In this document: positions 1 to 10,776 of the stretch, piece by piece
How the letters are laid out: the number at the start of each line of letters is the position of its first letter
How positions within the stretch are numbered: position 1 is the stretch's first letter
Assembly (NCBI GenBank): GCA_031835245.1
Contig: JAVKOQ010000119.1
Location: 69,501 to 133,500, forward strand
DNA: 64,000 nt
From: Balamuthia mandrillaris
Lineage: Eukaryota > Discosea > Longamoebia > Balamuthiidae
Reading direction: 5' to 3'
Notes under the pieces: generated by a model
Told to the model about the DNA's origin: nothing
Databases searched by the model: none
What the model saw: the letters and a program-made list of their open reading frames with translations, nothing else
Program-made: the position numbers and the translations under genes

Positions 1-759
1 CGAGGCAACAACAAACGCATCTTCCCGGCCAACAAAGCCGATGTTCTGGCTGCCTTCAAACTGACTCCTTTCGAACAAGTCAAATGCGTGATCCTTGGAC
101 AGGATCCCTATCACACTCCCGGCTTGGCCCATGGCCTTTGCTTCAGCATCCGCAAACGGATCCAATCGCTGGAGAAGGACCTGCCTCCCAGTCTAAAGAA
201 CATCTTTGAGGAGCTGAAGGAAGATGTGGAGGGATTCGAGGCACCCAAAGATCACGCCAACTTGGAGAGTTGGGCCTTAAATGGCGTGCTGATGCTCAAT
301 TGTGTGTTGACCGTGGAGGCACATAAACCCAACAGCCACCGTGAAATAGGATGGACTCGCTTCACTGATACTGTTATTCGGTATTTCTCTTTCTCTTTCC
401 TTTCGTTGCTTCTCTCCTTTTGTTTTCTTCTTGCTCTTCCTCCTTTTCTTCTTCGTGCTTCCTTGTTCTTGTTTTTGTTCTTCTTCTTTTTCTTCTTCCT
501 CTTCCCTCTTTGCTAACGGATAACGTTATTTTGCAGCGAGCTAAGCGAGAAGAAAGAGGGATTGGTGTTTTTGTTGTGGGGCGAAGAGGCCCAAGCCAAA
601 GCGAAGCTCATCGACCAGAGCAAGCATCACATTCTCAAAGCGGGTCATCCAAGTCCTCGCTCGTCCGTTCCGTTTCGTGGATGCAAGCACTTTTCGGAGG
701 CCAACCGCTTGTTGGTGGCTTCTGGTAAGACTCCCATCGACTGGCGGCTTCCTCTTTGA
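1..759 (+). CDS. UNG: Uracil-DNA glycosylase (5' partial)
   Basis: Base-excision repair enzyme that removes uracil from DNA. The window opens inside the gene, in frame at base 1. Exons are 1-380 and 537-759, separated by one pyrimidine-rich intron (381-536). The water-activating motif GQDPYH lies near residue 33 of the visible part and the minor-groove loop motif HPSPRSS is in exon 2; both are diagnostic of family-1 UDG. The C-terminal end is near the normal family end. The start codon and any mitochondrial or nuclear N-terminal extension lie upstream of the window. Only the 5' truncation by the window edge is unusual. Confidence 0.95.
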
Positions 760-1177
760 AACGTTTTTACAACACGAAGAAGAACGCTCCTCTCTAAGTT
801 TGTATTTGCATTGTTTTTAAAACAAAAAAGGCTTTGGTGTGTCCATGAATGCAGCTTTGAAAGAAAGCGAACAGACCAAAGCTATTTTTCTTCGCAAGTG
901 AATGGAAATGTTCCGCCCAATTAATTCCTTCAGAGGAGGGAAAGAGTTCCTGTGTGCCGGCAGGAGCAGGAAGCAGGAGCTTTGTGCTCTTCATTCGTTC
1001 TCTCTCTTTGGTGGAACACCCCTTTTTTTTTCCATTGAACAATGCGCAATGGTATGCTCTGATAGCTATCCTTTGTGGACGCGCCGAAAGTAGCAGGGAA
1101 CCACAGGGACATTTTACCAGCCAATTATTCCCTCGACGTTTCTCTTCGATACCGTTACTTTCCCTTATCGAGTCGTC

Positions 1178-2039
1178 ATGATAGTCGACAAAAATTACGC
1201 AGCCAAGGAAAAGAAAGTAGCAGAACAACCTCTCGAGATGGAGTTTGTAACGAAAGGACAAGCGGACAAAGGCAGGCAGAGCGGCCCTGACAAGCCGCTG
1301 GTTCATTCTCTTTACATCATCAACAAGTCGGGAGGTCTCATTTACCAAAAGGTACTTCTTGGTTTTTTTTTTTAAAAAAAATCTTTTATCGTTTGTTAGC
1401 AGCTACCCTTTTTTTTTTTGTTTGCTGGTAACACTTTTTTTTTATTCTTATTTGATTAGAATTTTGTGGAAGGAGTATCTATTGCTGAGGATCCTGTTCG
1501 TCTTGGTGGTCTACTTTATGGGTTTGTTTTTTCTCTTTATGTACCATTTTCATCTTTTTTCAAGATTTTTTTGCCTCTAACCTTCGGTCAACAAAAATAG
1601 CATGCACACATTTACCAGCAAGTTGTCCCCTGTTCCTGATTGTACTGGACTAGAAGTGTTGGAGACAGACACCTTCCGGCTGCATTGCTTCCAGACTCTC
1701 ACTGGTTTGTTCGAGCCTTCTCGTTCCTCTCTTGCTTCTTGCTTGCTATGTTCACTTCTCTTGTTCTCTCTTCTCTCTTCTCTCTTCTCTTCTCTTCGTC
1801 ATTCTCTCTTCTCTCTTCTCTCTTGCTAAACTTACTCATTTCAACAAAAAGGGACCAAGTTTTTCATGACGGCAGACGCAAAGCGGACAAACGTGGACAA
1901 GGTCCTCCAAAGCATCTACGTGTTATACACGGACTACGTGCTGAAGAACCCTTTCTACGAGTTCAAGAGGGAACAACCCATCCGCTGCGCCAAGTTCGAT
2001 TATCATTTGGATGAGCTTATTCGAACTCAAAACGCTTAA
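1178..2039 (+). CDS. TRAPPC4: TRAPP complex subunit 4 (sybindin-like)
   Basis: Core subunit of the TRAPP tethering complex and Rab1/Ypt1 exchange factor, acting in ER-Golgi traffic. Exons 1178-1351, 1460-1521, 1601-1704 and 1852-2039 give 175 residues. The longin-like opening strand (SLYIINKSGGLIYQ), GTKFF in exon 4, and the C-terminal stretch ending in NPFYEF and PIRCAKFD match the sybindin family. Compared with animal homologues there is a polar N-terminal extension of about 40 residues before the first strand, so a later start is possible, although no later in-frame ATG fits as well. A GA-rich tract follows the stop. Confidence 0.9.
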
Positions 2040-2078
2040 CGAAAGAGAGAGAGAGAGAGAAAAAGAGCGAGAGAGAGC

Positions 2079-2109
<31 letters not shown>

Positions 2110-2418
2110 ATAAAAATAGTGCAATGGAGCAGAATGTGGTCACAATAACAGCATTCATCGTGCAGCATTAACGTCGGCAAAAAATAAAAGTGCAGAAGTA
2201 GTCGTTCACCATTTCTGCACAAGCTGTGCAATTTCGGATGTGTTTAACAGAATGCAGCGAACCGTTTCCTCTCTTTTTCCTTCTTCTTCTTCTCACTCCA
2301 TCTTCTTCTTCACACTCTTGGGTAACCCAAACCTTTTAGCATCCTACCACCCCCCTTTTTTTTAAAATTATTCTTGTATATACGAAAAGCAAGCCAACAG
2401 CTTTATCAAACATAAAAG
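2040..2418. other. Intergenic spacer with GA-rich tract
   Basis: The TRAPPC4-nucleoside hydrolase spacer. It opens with an imperfect (GA)n run (about 2043-2109) just after the TRAPPC4 stop, followed by unremarkable sequence and a short T-run near 2350. I see no gene in it; it probably holds the TRAPPC4 3'UTR and the promoter of the next gene. Confidence 0.6.
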
Positions 2419-3209
2419 ATGGAGGCACCGAAACAGAAAACCAACAACGTCGAATTCGTCAAACTGAGACGCAACCTTTCGCAAAAGATGGATGTGATCT
2501 TCGACATGGAAACGAATGACCCGGATGACTATTTGACTTTGTACGCCTCTCGTTTTTTTTTTGTTTGTTCCCTTCGTGCGGAAATGAAACTTACTTTTTG
2601 CTTTTGTTAGATGTCTTCTTGCCAGTCATCCTAGTGTGTGTCTTCGTGCCGTTACCATTACTCCTGGTTTGTTGTTTGTTTCTTGTCGCTTCTGTGTTTG
2701 CTTCCTTTTCTTTCGTCTCTAACCATCGTTCTCATCTTGTCCTAACCTGAAAGGAACAAGAGAACAAGTCGGGCTGGTGAAATACACACTCCGTCGCTAT
2801 AAAGACTCTCGCCTTCACTCTATTCCCGTCGGGACTCGTTCCTTCTCTTCCTCTGCTTCTTCTTCTTCTTCTTCACGCAGCGTCTCTGCTTTTCACTGGC
2901 GTGCTTTAGGGCTCTCCAGTCCGCTCGTGGCCGAATCCGATGGCAGAGGCTGCGATGTGCTCTACAAGACGTTACAGAGCTATCCAGAGGCTACCATAGT
3001 GACGGGCGCTCCGCTGAGCAACCTTGGGCAGCTGTTGGAGGCCTATCCGGACGTTCGGATTCGGCGGTGGGTGGCGCAAGGTGGCTTCGCTGGGGATAAC
3101 ATTGTTCCTCCTGGTTTGTTTGTTTGTTTTTTGTTTGGCGTTTTTTGCTCTTCGTGTTTTGTTCTTGTTTATCTACTTAGTCTTCTTGTCTTCTTCTTCT
3201 TCCTCTTCT

Positions 3210-3254
<45 letters not shown>

Positions 3255-3846
3255 TTCTTCTTCTGCTTCTTCTCCTCTTCTTCTTCTTGGTCTTCTCTTC
3301 TTCTGCTTCTTCTTCTTCTTCTTCTTCTTCCTCCTTTCATTATTTGTTATTGTTTTTCCTTCGTTACTTCTTTTTTCTGACATTCATTCTCTTCTTTTAC
3401 TAACAGAACACCGCTTGGAAAAGTTCAACGGAAAGACTGTTTGTCCAACCTTTAATTTTGGAGGAGACCGGAGAAGCGCAATGGCGCTGCTCACCTCGGA
3501 GCGAGTGCAGCAGCGAGTGTTGGTCTCCAAGAACGTTTGTCACGGCGTGCTCTACGATGCCGACTTTCACCGTTTTCTTAAACCATATATCAAAGATAGT
3601 GAAGGTTTCTCTCTCCCTCCTCTCTTCTCGTTCCTCCTCTTTTTCTTTTCGTTCTTTGTATTGACTTGTTCTTTTCTTCTGTGTAAAGGTTTGCAATTTA
3701 TTTATGAAGCAATGGAATGCTACTTTGAGCGGAAGGGTGAGAAGGCGTTGCACGACCCGTTGGCAGCCTGCATTGCCATCGATCCTTCAATAGCTACCTT
3801 TGCTGAAGGTTTCCTTTTCTGCTCTCACTCTCTCTCTCTCTCTCCC

Positions 3847-3886
<40 letters not shown>

Positions 3887-4073
3887 TCTTTCAGAAGAAA
3901 GAAGCTAACACAAAACAAAAAACAAATATACAGTGGAGATGTATGAAACCAAAGAAGGAAAAGGAAGAGGATGGGGCTGCAATGCATCACCTGGGTCCAA
4001 CACGTTCATCACGGTAAGCGTCGACCAGGATGCTTTTCGTGAGGTTTTTGCCATGACGCAACCTCTCAAGTAA
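2419..4073 (+). CDS. Inosine/uridine-preferring nucleoside hydrolase
   Basis: Purine/pyrimidine salvage N-ribohydrolase. Exons 2419-2540, 2611-2666, 2754-3113, 3407-3604, 3689-3808 and 3934-4073 give 331 residues. The N-terminal metal/ribose motif is FDMETNDPDDY, a variant of the usual DxDxxxDD arrangement; GAPLSNLG and the late HDPLAA stretch (C-terminal catalytic/metal region) are also present. A Ser-rich insertion lies in exon 3 after IPVG. Intron 3 (3114-3406) holds CTTT and TTC repeats and intron 5 a long CT repeat. No signal peptide, so probably cytosolic. Substrate preference cannot be read from sequence. Confidence 0.85.
3824..3893 (+). repeat. (CT)n microsatellite in intron 5 of nucleoside hydrolase
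   Basis: Nearly uninterrupted CT dinucleotides just upstream of the exon-6 acceptor. Pyrimidines lie on the coding strand, as in many introns of this window. Confidence 0.9.
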
Positions 4074-4161
4074 TCCGCAAACAAAAAACTGTACAAAAAT
4101 GAAGACATTTTGTTGATGACAGAAAAAGAAGGGAGAAAGGAGGATGAGAGAGATAAGAGGG

Positions 4162-4853
4162 CTATGAGTGGTTCAACAAAGATCTCCGTTCCTCGTTTTG
4201 CATGCTCCTTATCTCGTAACGCTTGACAGCGATGAGGCTGCCCACTCCACACATGAACAACAGGATGATACCAGTCAATACGGATGCCACTATGATGAAC
4301 ACCTGTAATGCTTCTATACCACAGTTAATTCCCAAACATTACACTGAGAAAGAAGAAGAAGAAGAATAGGAAGAAGAAGGAGGAGGAAAAGAAGAACAAG
4401 AAGAAGAAGAGCAAGAAGAAAGCAAACCAGGTAAGGCATTCCACCCCCGTTGAGCATCACTGCCAGCCGGCCCTTCCACGCAGTCGTAGGTCTGCCACGT
4501 CAGATAGCAGTTATCACGAAAGTAGGTCTCCTCGAGGTGGCAGGCCTTCACCATTTCTAAACAGGTCTTCTGACAGGGTCCCACAAAGGCATGCTCGTGG
4601 TGCTCTTGGCAGTCAGGAAAGGAGCTGAAGCAGGACATTCGTTTGATGGTGTCCAAACAGTCGTCGGGAAGCGGAGCTTGTTTCACTGGAAACACAAATA
4701 AGGAGAGAGGAGACGAGGAGAGAAACAGAGAAGCGAGCGAGACAGAGAGAAGCGAGAGAGACAGAGAGAAGAGAGAAGAGAGATGACACTAAAGAAGAGA
4801 AGAACAGAGAAGCGGAGAAAGAGAGAAATAGAGCAGAGAGAAAGAGAGAGAGG

Positions 4854-4894
<41 letters not shown>

Positions 4895-5202
4895 AGACCG
4901 ACTTTCTCTACGTCACCAACGTACTGCTGGTAGATCTTGAGCGCCCTGTCATCAGACACAGTGGTGTTCGCACAATCAGGCAGCGAGGGGTCGATCTCGT
5001 GGGAAGAGCAAGAGATGCAGTGGGAGTAGTTGACATAGTTGGAGCAAAACACGGGCGGCGATACCTTGACGCTCTGACACTGCCGACAGGAGGACATCTG
5101 TGTAAGACGGTATGCCTCGCAGCTGCTGAGCGCCAGAAGGAGTCCATTGAGCAGAAGAAGAAGCCAACCACCACGGTGGCACAGCCGTTCTGCTCCGCTC
5201 AT
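4162..5202 (-). CDS. Single-pass membrane protein with Frizzled-type cysteine-rich domain
   Basis: Unnamed membrane protein, 237 residues. Exons (- strand): 5202-4899, 4685-4428, 4313-4162. A signal peptide (leucine-rich run after MSGAERLCHRGG) leads to a cysteine-rich segment and then a Frizzled-like CRD with the spacing C..C..PDC and PC..TCLEMVKAC in exon 2. Exon 3 encodes one transmembrane helix and a short basic tail ending LLNHS. The exon-3 acceptor was chosen because only this site gives an open frame through the membrane helix. Unlike canonical Frizzled there is no seven-helix domain. The 3' end converges on the nucleoside hydrolase with 88 bp between them. A sensing or adhesion role is inferred; the ligand is unknown. 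Confidence 0.75.
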
Positions 5203-5434
5203 TCTTTTTCTTTCTTTTGTCAATCTACTTTTCCACGACGACACGATGAACTCCACGTCGTCCCGAGTAGTAACGACTGGGACGACGTGATAACTTAGTT
5301 TCGTGTCGTCCTGAATCTGCTGTGCTCTCTCCTGTACGCTCTCAAGTCTATCGCAAAAGAGAATTTTTTGGGCATCAAAAAAACAAAACAAAATAAACAA
5401 GGAGGTGGTGATATAAAGGCCGGAAGACAACCGC

Positions 5435-6125
5435 TCATCCAGCACCAGCCTCATCCCCACCGCCTCGTTGTTTGTATTCTGGTTTCAGTTCCCATTTGTT
5501 CTTGTTAGGACCTTTCTTGTTGATGGTGCATAACTCTGTCAATATTTGCTTCAACCACACCTTTTTTGTTTGTTGTTTTGTGTTGCGTTGTTAGCGTTAT
5601 CTCCAACGAAAGAAAAAGAACAGAAAAGAAAATAAAACGATAAAAGAAAACGAAAAGCGAAAAAGATTACGAGAGAGGTAAAAGGAAATAGGGAATAGAA
5701 AAATGAAAAGAAATCAAATGCGAAAAGTTACTCAGAATAGTAAGGTCGAAAAGAATGAAAGTACAAACCGTTGGCTGCTTAGTAACGTGCAACAAATCCT
5801 TGAGCGTCCAATAAGGCTTCTGTTCAAAGTGCAAGAACAGCAGATTGATGAGGTCTGGTCTATCGAGGCGCGTCTTCTTGTCGGGCGCTTCGGCTTTCTT
5901 TGGCGCCTGTCGAGTAAAAGGTTTTGGCTGAGAGGCCGGCTCACTATCGTCGTAGGGCCGTAGGAACATCGTCACTTGTTCGGAGGCCTCCTGGCGGTTC
6001 TTGACAAGGGTGCGGTAGGTCTTGGTGTCGTGTGGCTCGCATATCATTCGCGCTCCTACAGTGCCTTGCATCTTGACTCTTTTCTTTTGTCGCTCTGCAA
6101 AAAATAAAAGTTTGATTGAAAAGTT

Positions 6126-6158
<33 letters not shown>

Positions 6159-6170
6159 AAGAAGAAGAAG

Positions 6171-6202
<32 letters not shown>

Positions 6203-6789
6203 GAACAAGAAGAACAAGAACAAGAAGAAGAACAACAACATAAGGCAACAACATCAACAAGAAGAAGAGGAATAACAAGAAGAGGAAGCACAAAACAAAG
6301 TGAGCTAAGAGAGAAGAGCAAATTTGAACCTTCAATAAAACAGTAAGAAGGGTTCGGCACGGATTGGATCTTTAGCGTGTGTCTATCAGGATAAGTGCCC
6401 TGCTGCAAAATTTCAGGGGCGGTGATCTGAAGCTCCGCCCCAGAGAGCTTCCTCAAGTTTTCAGCCTCCTCTGCGACCTTCCTCTTGCGCACCTCCCCCG
6501 TCTGGCTCTTGGCACTGGGGCTCATCTCACGCCCGACGGCCTCCGTGATGGCGAAGAACTCCTCTGGCATGGTTACGCGCCCCAATTCAGCGCCTGGCGG
6601 GAGGTTGTGCCAGTGCTTGGCCACAAAGACGGGCATCTTGACGAGAAAGATGGGGCGGTTCACGCTCTCGAGCTCCACTTTGGAGACGTCCTCCGATTTG
6701 GCGAGCGACTCTGGCGCTGTCGCTGCCGCCGCCGCCGCCGACGAAGCGGAGGAGGAGGAGCTGCTGTCTCCCTCTTTTTTTGTCGACAT
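5435..6789 (-). CDS. GTF2F2: Transcription initiation factor IIF beta subunit (RAP30)
   Basis: General RNA polymerase II factor; the small TFIIF subunit. Exons (- strand): 6789-6330, 6094-5769, 5560-5435; 303 residues. Exon 1 has the dimerisation-domain hallmark RPIFLVKMPVFVAKHW after a Ser/Ala-rich N-terminus. Exon 2 carries the central segment and the start of the C-terminal winged helix (LDRPDLINLLFLHFEQ, then TLKDLLHVTKQPT). Exon 3 completes it with VWLKQILTELCTINKKG and a WELKPEYK end. Intron 1 contains a GAA (coding-strand TTC) repeat of over 100 bp. The 600-bp upstream spacer is shared with the divergent ClpB gene. Confidence 0.93.
6127..6240 (-). repeat. (GAA)n trinucleotide repeat in GTF2F2 intron 1
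   Basis: Long GAA run on the + strand (CTT/TTC on the coding strand), degenerating at its 3' side into GAACAA. It gives spurious long ORFs in several frames. Confidence 0.9.
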
Positions 6790-7389
6790 AGAGGAACCTG
6801 TGCTCACCACTCTTCTCAGTGTTTGGTTTGGAAGAAATAAAAGCCGAACGTTAAAATAGTGGTGGAGTTTGAGACAAAGGAAGGCAACCAACCGTTGGAC
6901 TTGGTAGAAGCAAGCCAACAACCTGGACAACAACAAAAAAAAAACAAAACAAAAGGGGGAAGAACGGGTTTTCTTTCTTTCTTCGTCTTTATACTTTACT
7001 TTGTGGCGAAGTTTCTGCCGTGAGGGGTCATAATCAGATCAAAAACTTGATCTGAATTGAAATTTCGAAATAACCAGGAAGTTTCCTCGTAATATTTGAT
7101 CGGAATTGCGATGAACTTTCATCATAAATGACGAATTACGGAATTTTTGAACGTGGGAAGGCCGTTGGCCCAATGGCAATGCAACACGTGGGCAGGCCCA
7201 CTCCACGTAGAATCAGAGGCAGATAAAACAAAGTCTTGAGCCATCCACAGGCCACTATCGACGCACAAAAACCAAACGGGGATCACATCGTGGAGGAAGA
7301 CCACACATAACAAGATACACGCACAAGTCAGCCTCTGCACTCCGCTCCCCATTCTTCCTGTTCGCTCACTTTTCTGTTCGTGAAACAGC
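6790..7389. promoter_or_regulatory. Divergent promoter region, GTF2F2 / ClpB
   Basis: A 600-bp gap between two divergent starts. Two minimal heat-shock-element units (GAAnnTTC) occur at 7078-7085 and 7113-7120, about 270-310 bp before the ClpB ATG. Each has only two of the three nGAAn units needed for a classical HSE, so the call is tentative. Confidence 0.35.
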
Positions 7390-10300
7390 ATGACTTCATT
7401 TCGAACGATCCCGGCCATCCTTTTCGTCCTCTTTTGTGCGGTCGGGTTCCTGCCCCACCGCTCCATGGTGGCGGCCCAATGGGGCGTCGACCCCAACACC
7501 TTCACGCAGAAGACGGTCGAGATGTTGAACAACGCGGTCGCCTTGGCGCAGAGCCAGGGCAACGCCCGCCTGATGCCGGTCCATCTGGCCACCGCCTTGT
7601 TTGCCGACAACGACGGCCTCGCCAGAAGAGTTTGTGAGAGGGCCGGCATCTCAGTGAAAGCCATCAAAAATGTAAACTCTCTTCTCTCTCTCTCTCTCTC
7701 TCTCTCTCCGTTGCTTCTACTGCGTATGTTTCTCATTTCGTTTCTCTCTCTCTCTCTCTCTCTCTTTTGGTGTCGGCATTCATTGTGATTACTCTCTAGT
7801 GCATTTCTTTTCTCTTTCCGTTATGTGTTTCTTTTGCTTTCTTGTCGTTCCTTCCTTCCTTCTTACCTTCTGTTCTTTCTGTCTTTTTTGGTCGACGGAA
7901 ACTCACAATGCAACAAAACAACAGGGACTGAAGGACAAGCTAAACGGATTAGCCCAACAGAGTCCTCCCCCAGAACAAATCAGCACGTCGGCCGCCATCA
8001 CCAACGTCATATCCACGGCCGACACCGCACGCCGCAACAAGGGTGACCAGTTCTTGGCGGTCGATCATCTCTTAATGGGGCTTATGGGGGACGCACACGT
8101 GGGAGAGGTCTTTAACTCGGCTGGCTTCACACGCAGCCGCTTGGAGAGCGTCATCAACGAGATTAGAGGAGGGAGAAAAGTGGAGAGCCACAGCGCAGAG
8201 GCGGCCTACGAGGCGCTGAACAAGTACGGCACTGACCTGGTGGCTCTGGCGGAGGAGGGCAAGTTGGATCCGGTCATTGGCAGAGATGACGAGATAAGGA
8301 GGGTGGTAAGAGTGTTGTCAAGGAGGACCAAGAATAATCCGGTTCTTATCGGAGAACCTGGCGTAGGCAAGACTGCCATCGTGGAAGGATTAGCACAGGT
8401 TCGGCTCCCTTATTCTTCCTTTCCATCTTTGCTTCTGGTTATAATTCATTCATCTTATCTATTGCAGAGAATCGTAAGAGGAGATGTACCAGAGAACTTG
8501 AAGTATTGCCGAGTGGTAAGCTTGGACATGGGACGACTGGTAGCTGGTGCCAAGTATCGTGGCGAATTCGAGGAACGCCTCAAAGCAGTTCTCTCCGAGG
8601 TCTCCGACTCCGCAGGCTCCGTCATCCTCTTCATAGACGAGATGCACAACGTGCTTGGGGCGGGGAAGGCCGAGGGCTCTCCTATGGATGCTGCCAACCT
8701 CCTGAAGCCTATGTTGGCAAGAGGAGAGCTGCGATGCATCGGAGCAACCACCCTCGATGAGTACAGGAAGTACGTGGAGAAGGATGCTGCCTTTGAGAGA
8801 AGATTCCAACAGGTGTTTGTTGCCGAGCCCTCAGTGGAGGATACGGTAAGCATTCTCAGAGGGTTGAAGGATAGGTACGAGTCGCATCATGGAGTTCGGA
8901 TCTCGGACAGTGCTCTTGTGGCTGCTGCTCAACTTTCAGATAGGTAAGGACCACCTGGTTTTTGTTTATGTTTTGACACATACAATGACCCAAATTTCCG
9001 TCATTATATAGGTATATCATGGGTCGTTTTCTTCCAGACAAAGCGATCGATTTGGTGGATGAAGCTTGCGCCAACACGAGAGTCGAACTAGACAGCCAGC
9101 CTGAAGTCATCGATCAGCTGGAGCGCACCATTCTTCGTTTGGAGATCGAAGCAACAGCTTTAGAGAAGGAAGTAGAGACGGAGAAGAGAGACAGCCACCA
9201 TCTAGCCGTTCGCTTGGCGACCGTTCAAAGAGAGCTGGCAGAAGCCAACGAACGACTGGATGTCATCAAAGCCAAGTATCAGCAGGAGAAATCAAAACTA
9301 GATCGTCTGGCGGAGCTGAGAAAGGAGATAGAAGACACTGAATGGGCCATCGAACAGAACGAACGAAGATACAACCTTAACAAAGCTGCCGAACTACGGT
9401 ATGAGACTCTTCCTCAGTTAGAAAAAGAGCTTGAGCTGTTGGAAGCTTCTCATAAGCACGACGGCGAAGATGAAGAAGACTCAAGGCTGTTGGTGGAAAC
9501 GGTTGGACCTCAACAGATTGCTGAGGTGGTCAGTCGTTGGACTGGTATTCCAGTCTCCAAGCTCAGCCAGAGTGAGAGGGATAGGCTACTCTCCCTCTCT
9601 CAACGGCTACGTTCCAGAGTGATCGGACAGGATGCAGCTGTGACCGCCGTCGCCAACGCCGTTCTTCGCAGCAGAGCTGGACTGAGCCCTCGCGGGAAGC
9701 CACAAGGCACTTTCCTTTTTCTCGGTCCAACAGGAGTGGGCAAAACTGCTCTGGCTAAAGCCTTGGCGGAGGAACTCTTCGAAGATGCCGGCAACATCGT
9801 TCGCATCGACATGTCAGAGTACATGGAAGCCCATTCCGTAAGCAGGATGATTGGAGCTCCTCCTGGTTACATTGGTTACGACCAAGGAGGACAGCTGACG
9901 GAGAGCGTGAGGAGGAGGCCTTACACCGTGGTACTTTTGGATGAGATAGAGAAGGCCCACCCACTTGTCTGGAACGTTCTGTTGCAGGTGTTGGATGACG
10001 GACGCATGACCGATGGACAAGGACGGACCGTTGATTTCAGCAACACGGTCATCATCATGACCTCGAATCTTGGCTCTGAAGTGCTGCTTCAAGCTTTGGA
10101 TAGCAAAGCCAACGGAGGCAGCACCGGAGAAAACGTGAAAGAGCAAGTGATGGCTATAGTGCGGAGAAACTTCAAGCCAGAGTTTCTCAACCGGTTGGAT
10201 GATATCGTGGTCTTCAACCCGCTCACCCGCGCCGATCTTTTGTCCATCGTTCGACTGCAAATGAACTCGCTGGTAAAACCTCTTGCTGAGAGGCAGATCG

Positions 10301-10605
10301 AGCTGCAAGTATCGGACCGTGCGTTGGAGTTCGTCTTGGAGAAGGCATATCAGCCCGCCTACGGCGCTCGTCCCATTCGGCGTTTCGTGGAGAACGTCAT
10401 CGGAACAAAGCTCTCCGAGATGATACTCGGCGGAGAGCTCGCCGACCGCACCGCCCTGCGCATTGACCACGAAGCCGGAACGGACTCGCTTCGGTACCTA
10501 CCTAACCCCCGTGCAGCGGACTCTGCCACACCGAACACCACCTCGAACGAGGCCACCCTTGGGGGTCCCGCGCAGTTGCGCTCCGACGCTAGCATCCTCC
10601 TTTAG
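7390..10605 (+). CDS. clpB: Hsp100/ClpB-type disaggregase with N-terminal signal-like segment
   Basis: AAA+ protein disaggregase working with Hsp70. Exons 7390-7671, 7925-8398, 8468-8943 and 9012-10605 give 941 residues. Order: Clp N-domain; NBD1 with Walker [10 protein letters not shown] and Walker [10 protein letters not shown]; coiled-coil middle domain (exon 4 start); NBD2 with [20 protein letters not shown] and a sensor-2 GARPIRRF. The first 30 residues (basic start, hydrophobic [15 protein letters not shown], then polar) look like a secretory signal peptide or membrane anchor, unusual for cytosolic or mitochondrial ClpB. A mitochondrial presequence is the alternative. No KDEL-like end; the tail is Ser/Thr/Ala-rich. 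The spacer upstream has HSE-like half sites. Confidence 0.93.
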
Positions 10606-10776
10606 TTCTTCGAAGGGACACTTTTGTACATAACCTCTATACAAATTGTACAGTAAAATTGGTCCACTTGTGCACCAAATGTCCCCACATGTCGACAAAT
10701 AGAAATATAATGTCGACATATAGAAAAACGAAGAAAAGAAAAGAAGAAAAAGAGTCCTTCTGAGCTGCTCCCCTGT

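Noticed and set aside
2777-3403. 208-codon ORF continuing past exon 3 of the nucleoside hydrolase into poly-Phe/Leu/Ser
   Set aside because: Read-through into a CT-rich intron; GT-AG splicing joins exon 3 to exon 4 and restores family similarity.
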